Shown here: piece after piece, positions 36,734-44,567 of the stretch
Layout: every line of letters begins with the position of its first letter
How positions within the stretch are numbered: position 1 is the first letter of the stretch
Origin: Flavobacterium circumlabens
Lineage (GTDB): Bacteria; Bacteroidota; Bacteroidia; Flavobacteriales; Flavobacteriaceae
Assembly: GCF_004345565.1 (NCBI RefSeq)
Contig: NZ_SLWA01000002.1
Span: 186,001 to 250,000 of the forward strand
Direction of reading: 5' to 3'
Length of the DNA stretch: 64,000 bases
Program-made: the position numbers and the translations under genes
The notes under the pieces: generated by a model
Seen by the model: only the letters and a program-made list of their open reading frames with translations
The model's database searches: none
What the model was told of the DNA's origin: nothing

Positions 36734-37318
36734 ATGACTACAAGAGAAAATATATTGAATGCAATTTCAAGCAATCAACCGAATCTGGTTCCGCTTCCTA
36801 TAATTTATCGTACTGAGGTTATTAAATATCACGATAATTACATACAGTTTAAATCTGTGCTTGAAAGTATAGGAGGTAAGGTAGAATTGATAAATAATTT
36901 AACGATGTTAGAGGAAAATATTAAAGTTGACAAAGTAAATAATATATTTATTATCAATACAATAACAGCCATCGGCGAGGTAAGCGTGCCTTTGGACAAA
37001 TTAACGGGGTTGGAGTTAGAAAAATTAGAAAAAGTCTATATAAAAGGATGTCTTGGCGTGGCAGAAAATGGTGCTGTATGGATTTCTGAAAATCAAATGA
37101 AAAACCGATTGCTGCCTTTTATTTGTCAGCATTTAATATTAATCATAAATAAGGAAGACATTGTAGCAACCATGCATGATGCCTATGATAAAATTGATGT
37201 CGCTCAAAATGGGTTTGGCGTTTTTATTGCTGGACCTTCCAAAACGGCTGATATCGAGCAATCATTGGTTATTGGGGCGCATGGAGCAAGAAGTGCAACA
37301 GTGTATGTTGTCGAATAA
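36734..37318 (+). CDS. lutC: LutC-like LUD domain protein
   Basis: 194 residues made of one LUD domain, with G-C-L-G-V-A-E-N-G-A-V-W and F-I-A-G-P-S-K-T-A-D-I-E near the C-terminus, both family hallmarks. It completes lutABC; the spacing of three bases to lutB indicates co-translation. Role: part of the L-lactate to pyruvate oxidation complex in the cytoplasm. Confidence 0.92.
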   Translation: MTTRENILNAISSNQPNLVPLPIIYRTEVIKYHDNYIQFKSVLESIGGKVELINNLTMLEENIKVDKVNNIFIINTITAIGEVSVPLDKLTGLELEKLEKVYIKGCLGVAENGAVWISENQMKNRLLPFICQHLILIINKEDIVATMHDAYDKIDVAQNGFGVFIAGPSKTADIEQSLVIGAHGARSATVYVVE

Positions 37319-37364
37319 ATATTGTTTAAAGTATTGAATATATAATTAAATTTAAAAAAAGAAG

Positions 37365-38219
37365 ATGAAACTTATACGATTTGGAGAAGCAGGAAAAGAA
37401 AAACCAGGAGTTATAATAGACGAAAAAAGATATGATGTATCGTCTTTAATTTCGGATTATAATGAGGCTTTTTTTGCAGATAATGGATTGGAAAAACTTA
37501 ATTTTTTTTTAGATAGTAATCCAACATTGCCAGAAGTTGGAGGAGAGGTACGTTTGGGTTCTCCAGTGGCAAGACCTTCAAAAATAATCTGTATTGGCTT
37601 GAATTATGTAGATCACTGTAAGGAAACTGGTGCTCCGATTCCAACAGAACCAATTATCTTTTTCAAATCGACTACTTCTTTATGTGGTCCTAATGATGAT
37701 CTGATTATCCCGAAAAACAGTAAAAAAACAGATTGGGAAGTTGAATTGGCATTTGTTGTGGGTAAAAAAGCAAGCTATGTAGAAGAGGCAGAAGCTTTGG
37801 ATTATGTAGCTGGTTATGCCTTATTGAATGATTACAGTGAAAGGGCATTTCAAATAGAAATGGGTGGTCAATGGGCAAAAGGAAAAGGTTGTGATACATT
37901 TGCTCCACTTGGGCCTTTCTTGGCCACTCACGATGAAATTGCCGATGTAAATAATATTTCAATGTGGTTAACTGTTAATGGAAAGAAATTCCAAGACAGC
38001 AATACCTTAAACTTAGTTTTCAAAATACCATATTTGGTTCATTATTTGAGCCAGTTTATGACTTTATTGCCGGGAGATATTATCAGTACCGGAACACCTC
38101 CAGGAGTTGGATTAGGAATTAAGCCCGACCCAATTTATATCAAAGAGGGTGATGTTATTGAGTTAGGAATGCAAGGTTTAGGATCAAGCAAACAGGTGGC
38201 AAAGGCTTATAACAAATAA
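37365..38219 (+). CDS. FAH-family hydrolase, likely 2,4-diketo-3-deoxy-L-fuconate hydrolase
   Basis: 284 residues of the fumarylacetoacetate hydrolase family. The metal site is indicated by W-E-V-E-L-A-F-V-V-G and N-D-Y-S-E-R, and the fold by C-I-G-L-N-Y-V-D-H and S-T-G-T-P-P-G-V-G. FAH enzymes in oxidative deoxysugar pathways split the 2,4-diketo acid into pyruvate and L-lactate. The SDR upstream makes such an acid and LutABC removes lactate, so this assignment is well supported by context. A simple ketopantoate- or catechol-type FAH is the alternative. Confidence 0.85.
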   Translation: MKLIRFGEAGKEKPGVIIDEKRYDVSSLISDYNEAFFADNGLEKLNFFLDSNPTLPEVGGEVRLGSPVARPSKIICIGLNYVDHCKETGAPIPTEPIIFFKSTTSLCGPNDDLIIPKNSKKTDWEVELAFVVGKKASYVEEAEALDYVAGYALLNDYSERAFQIEMGGQWAKGKGCDTFAPLGPFLATHDEIADVNNISMWLTVNGKKFQDSNTLNLVFKIPYLVHYLSQFMTLLPGDIISTGTPPGVGLGIKPDPIYIKEGDVIELGMQGLGSSKQVAKAYNK

Positions 38220-38308
38220 TTAGACACTATATTAATAGGTCAAATGGAACTTTTTTCATTTGAATGAAAATTAATAATGGACGTTAATTGAAAAATATTT
38301 GAATTGAA

Positions 38309-39136
38309 ATGAAAATTGACAGTCATCAACATTTTTGGAAATACCATCCTGTAAAAGACGCTTGGATTAGTGAAGAAATGAAAATAATTCAGCAGGATTT
38401 CTTACCTGCTGAACTATATTCTTTATTGGTAAAAAATAACATTGATGGTTGTGTAGCTATCCAAGCAGACCAGAGTGAAGAAGAGACCCATTTTCTTCTT
38501 CACCTTGCTCAGGAAAATGATTTTATATTGGGAGTTGTGGGCTGGATCGATTTCAAATCAGATACTATAGAAGAGCGACTTGAATATTTTTCTCAATTTA
38601 AAAAACTGAAAGGTTTTCGACATATTGTACAAGCAGAAGTAGAAGATGATTTTCTGTTAGGAGAGGACTTTTGTAACGGGATAGAAAAATTGGCGAAGTA
38701 TAATTTTACTTTTGATCTGCTGATTACTACAAAGCATTTATTGTATGCAACAGCGTTTGTAAAACGATTTCCTAATCACGCTTTTGTGATTGATCATTTG
38801 GCAAAACCAGATTTTAAGCAGGCTGATTTTAAAGAATGGGAGAAAGGAATTAAAGAATTGGCAACATATTCCAACGTATATTGTAAAGTATCAGGAATGG
38901 TTACAGAAGCTGATTGGAAAAATTGGAAAGAAGAGGATTTTACCTATTGTTTGGATATAGTTACAAATACATTTGGAATAAATCGATTGCTGTTTGGAAG
39001 CGATTGGCCTGTAAGTTTGTTAGCCGCAACCTACAAACAATCCTGCAATATAGTAAAAGATTATTTTTCTAAATTTTCAAAGGAAGACCAGGACAAATTC
39101 TGGGGGAGAAATGCCCGAAAATTTTATCATTTATAA
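38309..39136 (+). CDS. Amidohydrolase family lactonase, likely L-fuconolactonase
   Basis: 275 residues of the amidohydrolase_2 family. The N-terminal metal motif H-x-H (His6 and His8, in D-S-H-Q-H-F-W) opens the protein, and the C-terminal D of F-G-S-D-W-P-V is the conserved catalytic Asp. The sequence resembles L-fucono-1,5-lactonases and L-rhamnono-lactonases. It would hydrolyse the lactone produced by the SDR encoded next (10 bp downstream). No sugar mutarotase gene is visible nearby. Confidence 0.85.
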   Translation: MKIDSHQHFWKYHPVKDAWISEEMKIIQQDFLPAELYSLLVKNNIDGCVAIQADQSEEETHFLLHLAQENDFILGVVGWIDFKSDTIEERLEYFSQFKKLKGFRHIVQAEVEDDFLLGEDFCNGIEKLAKYNFTFDLLITTKHLLYATAFVKRFPNHAFVIDHLAKPDFKQADFKEWEKGIKELATYSNVYCKVSGMVTEADWKNWKEEDFTYCLDIVTNTFGINRLLFGSDWPVSLLAATYKQSCNIVKDYFSKFSKEDQDKFWGRNARKFYHL

Positions 39137-39145
39137 AAAACTGAG

Positions 39146-39925
39146 ATGAACTTACATGTAGAAAATAAAATAATTATTATAACTGGTGGAGCCAAAGGAA
39201 TTGGTTTAGGGATTTGTAAAGTGCTTGCTTCAGAAGGAGCTATTCCTGTTATTATAGGAAGAAGAGAGGAAGACAATCTTATGGCAATAAAAGAAATTGA
39301 AGCAGAGGGAGGAAAAGCCGTATCTGTTGTTGCAGAATTGACAAAGCCGGAAGATTGTGAGAATGCCATAAAGCAAGTTGTCGCATCCTATGGTCGTATT
39401 GATGGACTTATCAATAACGCAGGGGTAAACGATGGTGTAGGTTTAGAAAATGGTAATTATGATTCTTTTATGAAGTCTTTGCATAAAAATCTAGTGCATT
39501 ATTATTTAATGGCTCAGTATGCCTTGCCCGAATTAAAAAAATCAAAAGGAAGCATCGTAAATATTGGTTCAAAAACTGCCGATACTGGACAGGGAAATAC
39601 TTCTGCCTATGCTGCTTCCAATGGAGGTCGAAATGCCTTAACAAGGGAATGGGCAGTGGAATTATTAAAATATGGAATTCGTGTCAATGCGGTAATTGTT
39701 GCCGAATGTTTTACACCCTTGTACGAAACATGGATAGAAACTTTTGAGAATCCGAACGAAAAGCTAAAGCAAATTACAGATAAAATTCCATTTGAAAACA
39801 GAATGACTACAGCTGAAGAAATAGCCAATATGGTCGTTTTTTTATTATCTGAAAAATCGAGCCATACCACGGGACAGTTGATTTATGTTGATGGTGGTTA
39901 TACTCATTTAGATAGAAGCTTGTAA
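39146..39925 (+). CDS. SDR dehydrogenase, likely L-fucose dehydrogenase
   Basis: 259 residues. Cofactor motif T-G-G-A-K-G-I-G near residues 13-20 and N-N-A-G-V. The active-site region reads S-A-Y-A-A-S-N with Tyr155 and Asn159 where SDRs normally carry Lys. The rest of the catalytic region is intact (I-G-S-K, V-A-E-C-F-T-P-L-Y). I recall a similar Y-A-A-S-N in related bacterial dehydrogenases, so this may be a subfamily trait. It probably oxidises L-fucose (or a similar 6-deoxy- or L-sugar) to its lactone, the first step of the local pathway. It ends the long + strand gene run. Confidence 0.82.
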   Translation: MNLHVENKIIIITGGAKGIGLGICKVLASEGAIPVIIGRREEDNLMAIKEIEAEGGKAVSVVAELTKPEDCENAIKQVVASYGRIDGLINNAGVNDGVGLENGNYDSFMKSLHKNLVHYYLMAQYALPELKKSKGSIVNIGSKTADTGQGNTSAYAASNGGRNALTREWAVELLKYGIRVNAVIVAECFTPLYETWIETFENPNEKLKQITDKIPFENRMTTAEEIANMVVFLLSEKSSHTTGQLIYVDGGYTHLDRSL

Positions 39926-40106
39926 GGATAATATATTTGTAACAAAGAAGGTAATTCAATTAGCAATTTTTGTTATAATATTATGGATTTGATAGTTTAA
40001 CTTTTAACATATTCAATTTTTTGAATATGGCCTAATAATAGTAATTACTTATCTCAAATTGAATTTACAGAATTATTAAATTGAAATTAATACAGTTTCG
40101 AACTAT

Positions 40107-40461
40107 ATGACCAACTCCAACTCAGCCAAAACAATTTATTACTATAGTTTTTATTTATTTTTAATGTGTTTGGGATTAATAGTGATTCCAAACCAAATAA
40201 TTACTTTTTTTGGATTTTTAGATTCAAAAGAAATATGGATAAGAATTTCGGGCCTTTTACATTTACAGTCGGAATCTATTATTATATAAGTGCCAGAAAT
40301 GAACAAGAGTTCTTTTTTAAGGCATCTGTATTTGGCCGGACTTTCTTTTTTATAATGCTGACTGCTTTTGTATTCATTTTTAAGTAAAATATACGCTTTG
40401 TTTAATTGGAAGCGTACATTTAATAGGAACTGGAATTACATATCGTTTATTAAAAAAATAA
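40107..40461 (+). pseudogene. Small multi-helix membrane protein gene with two frameshifts
   Basis: Reading begins at 40107, moves one frame back in the T-run near 40254-40258, and again near 40380-40390, ending at TAA 40459-40461. The joined product of about 118 residues has four hydrophobic segments: Y-Y-Y-S-F-Y-L-F-L-M, F-T-V-G-I-Y-Y-Y-I-S, F-F-F-I-M-L-T-A-F, and L-C-L-I-G-S-V-H-L-I-G. This matches a small conserved flavobacterial membrane protein pattern I recall without a name. Both shifts are single-base losses, so a sequencing error is possible. Confidence 0.65.
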
Positions 40462-40891
40462 TTTAATGAAGCAATAACATACATCAGTAATACTATATTG
40501 GTCAGTAGTACACCTACGCAATGAACTAAAAAATGTTAAAAAATATCCCCTTTGGAATGAGAGATTATATCCATTAAATATTAAATGGGTGATCAGACTC
40601 CTAATCTTTATGCTGATAAAATTATAGATTCAGTTTTAAAACTCACGGTCAATGTCTGATTGTTGACTGTGAAAGTTTATAATAAAATAATTTTTAGATA
40701 ATATTTGTTTATTAATATTGTCAGAAATACTTTATCAGCTATTTTTAACCTGTAAAAAGTCTTTTGTATATGGAAGACTTTTTTATGAATCTAAGTTTGC
40801 AAAAAGGAATGTATAACTTAATAATTTTAAAAGCACAATAACCAAAAAGTACTGAAAACTATTGTCTTACACCTACTAAAGCAATACTTCC
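40462..40891. other. Intergenic region with hairpins
   Basis: 430 bp holding a terminator-like hairpin at 40754-40783 and an imperfect inverted repeat at about 40641-40678 (ACTCACGGTCAA ... TTGACTGTGAAAGT). No protein-like ORF. It separates the catabolic run from the AraC regulator gene. Confidence 0.45.
40754..40783 (+). terminator. Rho-independent terminator-like hairpin
   Basis: Arms AAAAAGTCTT (40754-40763) and AAGACTTTTT (40774-40783) pair perfectly over 10 bp around a 10-base loop and end in a T-run. It precedes the AraC gene and probably ends upstream transcription. Confidence 0.6.
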
Positions 40892-41986
40892 ATGAAAATT
40901 GAATCTGTTAGTCAAGTAATTGAAATCATTGGTCTGGCTCAGGGCCTAATTATTGGAGGCTATTTTATTTTAAAAAAGAACAATAGGAATATAAATATTC
41001 TGGGCTTTTTTTTACTGTCTTATTGTGCTCCGTTCATTTCTTACTTTATCAGGGAAACGGGCATGCTAAAGACTAATCCAAGTTTGTTTTTTTTACCGGT
41101 TGGATTTTATTTTATGTCCATACCCTTGTATTTTCTATATGTGGAAAATCTTATTTATAAAATAGACAGAAGCTTTGTCTTAAAGCATCTTTCAGTTGGG
41201 ATCATTGAATTTTTAATCTTTCTGGTTTTGTTTTTTATACCAGTAGAATATTCATTACCATTGCTTTACAAATATGAATGGCTTTACAACGCAATTTATG
41301 CCAGTCTACTCAATTTTTTCTGCTTGTCTTATCTGATATACATTCTCCTCAGGCTTAAAATCTACAGGAAAGGATCGCTTAAGATCAATTCAAATGATAC
41401 TGTAAACGCATCCTGGTTACAAAAGACGACCATATTGCTGGTAATCTTGTACTCCTTTCAATTTATAGCCTCTAATTTTATTATGCTGGATATTTATAAA
41501 GAAATAATTTATATAACGGATTCGATACTGGCTACGGTTTTTATCTATTGGATTTCAATTTTTGGAATTAAAAATAGAAGTATGCTCAAATTAGATTCTA
41601 ATATTCTCAAAGCTCTAAATCAAAAAAATGAAGAGTTAGAAGAATCAGAGTATTTAAAACTAAAAGAATTAGTACAGAAAGAAAAATTATTTAAAAACAC
41701 AAATCTTAATATCTACATTTTATCAGAAGTGAGCGGAATATCAACGAGAAAGATTTCACAGCTTATAAACTATTTTTATGAAAATAATTTTAATTCCTTC
41801 ATTAATTCCTTTCGAATTAATGAAGCCAAAGAAATGATTAACAGCAGTAATTATGAGCAGTATACCATAGAGGCGATTGCCAAAGAAGCGGGATTCAATT
41901 CTAAATCCTCATTCAATAGCTATTTTAAGAATCACGAAGGCATGACTCCAAAAGCTTATAAAAGATTATCTAAGTTTCCTAATTAA
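40892..41986 (+). CDS. Membrane-anchored AraC family transcriptional regulator
   Basis: 364 residues. About seven hydrophobic helices fill residues 5-230 (for example L-A-Q-G-L-I-I-G-G-Y-F-I-L and L-S-V-G-I-I-E-F-L-I-F-L-V). A linker leads to a C-terminal AraC domain (about 265-360) with I-S-T-R-K-I-S-Q-L-I-N-Y and the second helix-turn-helix G-F-N-S-K-S-S-F-N-S-Y-F-K. The layout suggests signal sensing in the inner membrane coupled directly to DNA binding. The genes that follow on the same strand (42213-49083) are the likely targets. Confidence 0.88.
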   Translation: MKIESVSQVIEIIGLAQGLIIGGYFILKKNNRNINILGFFLLSYCAPFISYFIRETGMLKTNPSLFFLPVGFYFMSIPLYFLYVENLIYKIDRSFVLKHLSVGIIEFLIFLVLFFIPVEYSLPLLYKYEWLYNAIYASLLNFFCLSYLIYILLRLKIYRKGSLKINSNDTVNASWLQKTTILLVILYSFQFIASNFIMLDIYKEIIYITDSILATVFIYWISIFGIKNRSMLKLDSNILKALNQKNEELEESEYLKLKELVQKEKLFKNTNLNIYILSEVSGISTRKISQLINYFYENNFNSFINSFRINEAKEMINSSNYEQYTIEAIAKEAGFNSKSSFNSYFKNHEGMTPKAYKRLSKFPN

Positions 41987-42212
41987 CTATCTCTAATAAA
42001 GAGAAAAAGCTTTTGTAAAGATATATGATTAGTAGCATTTTAAAGATAGATATCTCATATTGATCTCAATTTTTGTCTGAAATGGTTTCTAAAAATGAAA
42101 ATAAGTGCGGATAACTGCTTTTCATACATGTATTACGTTTTGTTAATGTCAATGGTAGTTGAAGGTTTGTAATTTTAACAAAAAATTATTTACCAATTAA
42201 AAACCTACTATT

Positions 42213-44378
42213 ATGTATTATTTTGTCAAAAGAATCTTTGTTTTATTTGTTTTTCTAAGCTCGCTGGTTATTAGCTCCCAGAACCAGATTGTTACCTATG
42301 CAGGAGGCATTGGGTCTGAAATTTTCAACGATGCTACGCAGTTATCAAATGGAAACTTTATTGTTGTTGGTGGTGCTGATAATATGAATTGGATTCCCCA
42401 GTCTGTTAGTATTATTACCCTGCCTAATCCAGGAATTGTCAATGCATCGGGGACTCGAGCTGCATTTTTAATAGAGTTTGACAATACTCTTCAAAAAATG
42501 CTCAAGGTCTATCGCCTTCCATCGGGAGCTGCAGAAGATTTTCGCTTTATTAAAGTAACAAACTTAAGTCAGGATCCAACCGGATCAATATACATAAGTG
42601 GCAAAACTTCTCAGGGATATTTTATCGGAAAATTGAATAATAATTTTGTTACAGGTTCACCTACCGGTTTTCAATGGGTAAAAAATATCCTTGCCAATCC
42701 TGGTAGTTATCAGAAAGATAACCAGCCCTGGGATGTGGGAGGTGATGGAAAAGTGGTGTACGCAACTGGTGAATCACACGGTAACAATTGGGCAGCAATT
42801 CACAGATTGAACAGTCAGGGATCTGATGAAATTGTCAACAATTGGCGGATCCATTGGAAAACAACAGGAGGAGAATATTATGGCAAAGCATCCAATTACC
42901 CTGGTGGTATTTCCGGACTATTATATAGTGGTATCGTATTTAAAAAAGATGCATCCCGTTGTGAATTAAGATCAACTAACCAGGCTGATTATGATCTTTG
43001 GCAGTCAGATGGAAATGGAGGTACAAAAAAAGGAAAATGGCCTTTGGACGTTTTATTTAACGGTCCATGCAACCCCGGTGCCGCAGGCAATAGTGCATCA
43101 GGTCCCGGATATACAGGATACAGACCAGCATCTACTGCTACTTATGGACCTTCCACAATAGCTATTGATAAACGCAACAATTATATATATATAGGCTTTA
43201 ATGCTAAAAGTACATTACCAGGTGGCGAGCCTGATTTTGAACCAGCTGTAATGGCTATGGACAATCAGGGGGAACTTATTTGGTGGAACAGGCTTTATCA
43301 TGAAAAAAGAAGCGACGGTTCTTTACATGTTTCAAGCCCGGACCAATATATAGATGCTCTGGCTATAGATTATTCACTTGCGCCTGCACTTGGTAATATT
43401 GTTGTTGGTGCGCGTTGCCATGGAAACAATACAGAAAATTTTTGGGAAGGCAATACCGTAAAGGCAACACCATCGGCAAGCGGTTTTCAAAATAATTTTA
43501 CCGGCAATACCGGCAATATTCATATTTCCTGGTTAGGCAAACTATCGTTATTGTCCGGTACTTTGAAAAACAGTACATATATGGCCGAATATGCTGATAA
43601 CGCTACAAATCTGGGAAAGGTGCATCCTGATCCGAATCTGGATGGATGGCCTAATCCTAACGAAGGATGGCCCACTGTAAATACAACAAGAATGAGCCCA
43701 AATACCTTAAAGGTAGCGGCAGATGGATCAGTGATAGTATTGGCTAAAGGCCGCAGGACAATAACTACAGCTAATGCATATCAAAAAATGATCAAGCCTT
43801 CCCAGGGCGCTTCGGCTTGGAATTCTTTTGTCAGAGTATATTCACCTGATCTGTCAAAACCATTGTACAGCTCGCTTATTGTTGGTCAATGGAACACCTC
43901 TACCGGCGCAGAGGGAGACAATGTGCAACTATGCGGAGCTTTTAAAACTGCCGATGGGATCGTAGTAGTTGGTCAGCATACAGGTACTGGAGGTCAAATC
44001 CCAGTTTCAAATGTTCCGGCATGGGGAAATAACCTCTATAATGGGCAAAGCGCTATTCTTACACATTTGAAAATTGATAATTTGAAAAATACGTTAGGTA
44101 AGCAAGCGTCGTTAAGTGTAAGCGATCCTATTATTTTAAAAGACGCAGAGATTTTCCCTAATCCATCCGATAATATTGTAACTATTTCATTGGATCAAGC
44201 AAATATACATGCTATTACAGTTTCTACGATGGAAGGCAAAACGGTATTGAAAAAGGATTTTCCAAATGAGAAAACAAGCACAGAACTTGATATATCTGCA
44301 TTGCCAACTGGTATCTATTTGATTAGAATTGAAGATAACAACAAAAATTTTGTTGTAAAAAAACTGATCCGTAAGTAG
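42213..44378 (+). CDS. Large secreted T9SS-sorted protein of unknown function
   Basis: 721 residues, signal peptide ending S-L-V-I-S-S-Q. The C-terminal ~75 residues are a type A T9SS sorting domain (I-F-P-N-P-S-D-N start, L-P-T-G-I-Y-L-I-R-I, then K-K-L-I-R-K), so the protein is exported across the outer membrane. The main part has repeated G-N-x-I-V-V-G-G or similar strands (N-F-I-V-V-G-G-A, G-N-I-V-V-G-A-R, G-I-V-V-V-G-Q-H), suggesting a beta-propeller. No catalytic motif recognised. It precedes the beta-helix enzyme and may help bind the same polymer. Confidence 0.7.
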   Translation: MYYFVKRIFVLFVFLSSLVISSQNQIVTYAGGIGSEIFNDATQLSNGNFIVVGGADNMNWIPQSVSIITLPNPGIVNASGTRAAFLIEFDNTLQKMLKVYRLPSGAAEDFRFIKVTNLSQDPTGSIYISGKTSQGYFIGKLNNNFVTGSPTGFQWVKNILANPGSYQKDNQPWDVGGDGKVVYATGESHGNNWAAIHRLNSQGSDEIVNNWRIHWKTTGGEYYGKASNYPGGISGLLYSGIVFKKDASRCELRSTNQADYDLWQSDGNGGTKKGKWPLDVLFNGPCNPGAAGNSASGPGYTGYRPASTATYGPSTIAIDKRNNYIYIGFNAKSTLPGGEPDFEPAVMAMDNQGELIWWNRLYHEKRSDGSLHVSSPDQYIDALAIDYSLAPALGNIVVGARCHGNNTENFWEGNTVKATPSASGFQNNFTGNTGNIHISWLGKLSLLSGTLKNSTYMAEYADNATNLGKVHPDPNLDGWPNPNEGWPTVNTTRMSPNTLKVAADGSVIVLAKGRRTITTANAYQKMIKPSQGASAWNSFVRVYSPDLSKPLYSSLIVGQWNTSTGAEGDNVQLCGAFKTADGIVVVGQHTGTGGQIPVSNVPAWGNNLYNGQSAILTHLKIDNLKNTLGKQASLSVSDPIILKDAEIFPNPSDNIVTISLDQANIHAITVSTMEGKTVLKKDFPNEKTSTELDISALPTGIYLIRIEDNNKNFVVKKLIRK

Positions 44379-44567
44379 ATAAAATTATTAGGCATCAATA
44401 AAAACTCATGTGTAAGGATGCAGGTCTAAGCTTTTATCTAAATCTAAAGGTATTTTAATATTCAATATTGAGCAGTTAACTACACTAATACAATAGATTT
44501 TTTTAAAATATAATTTCAGGCGATACATATGATTTAAAATAAATTCCAAATTTAACCCCCAACTATT

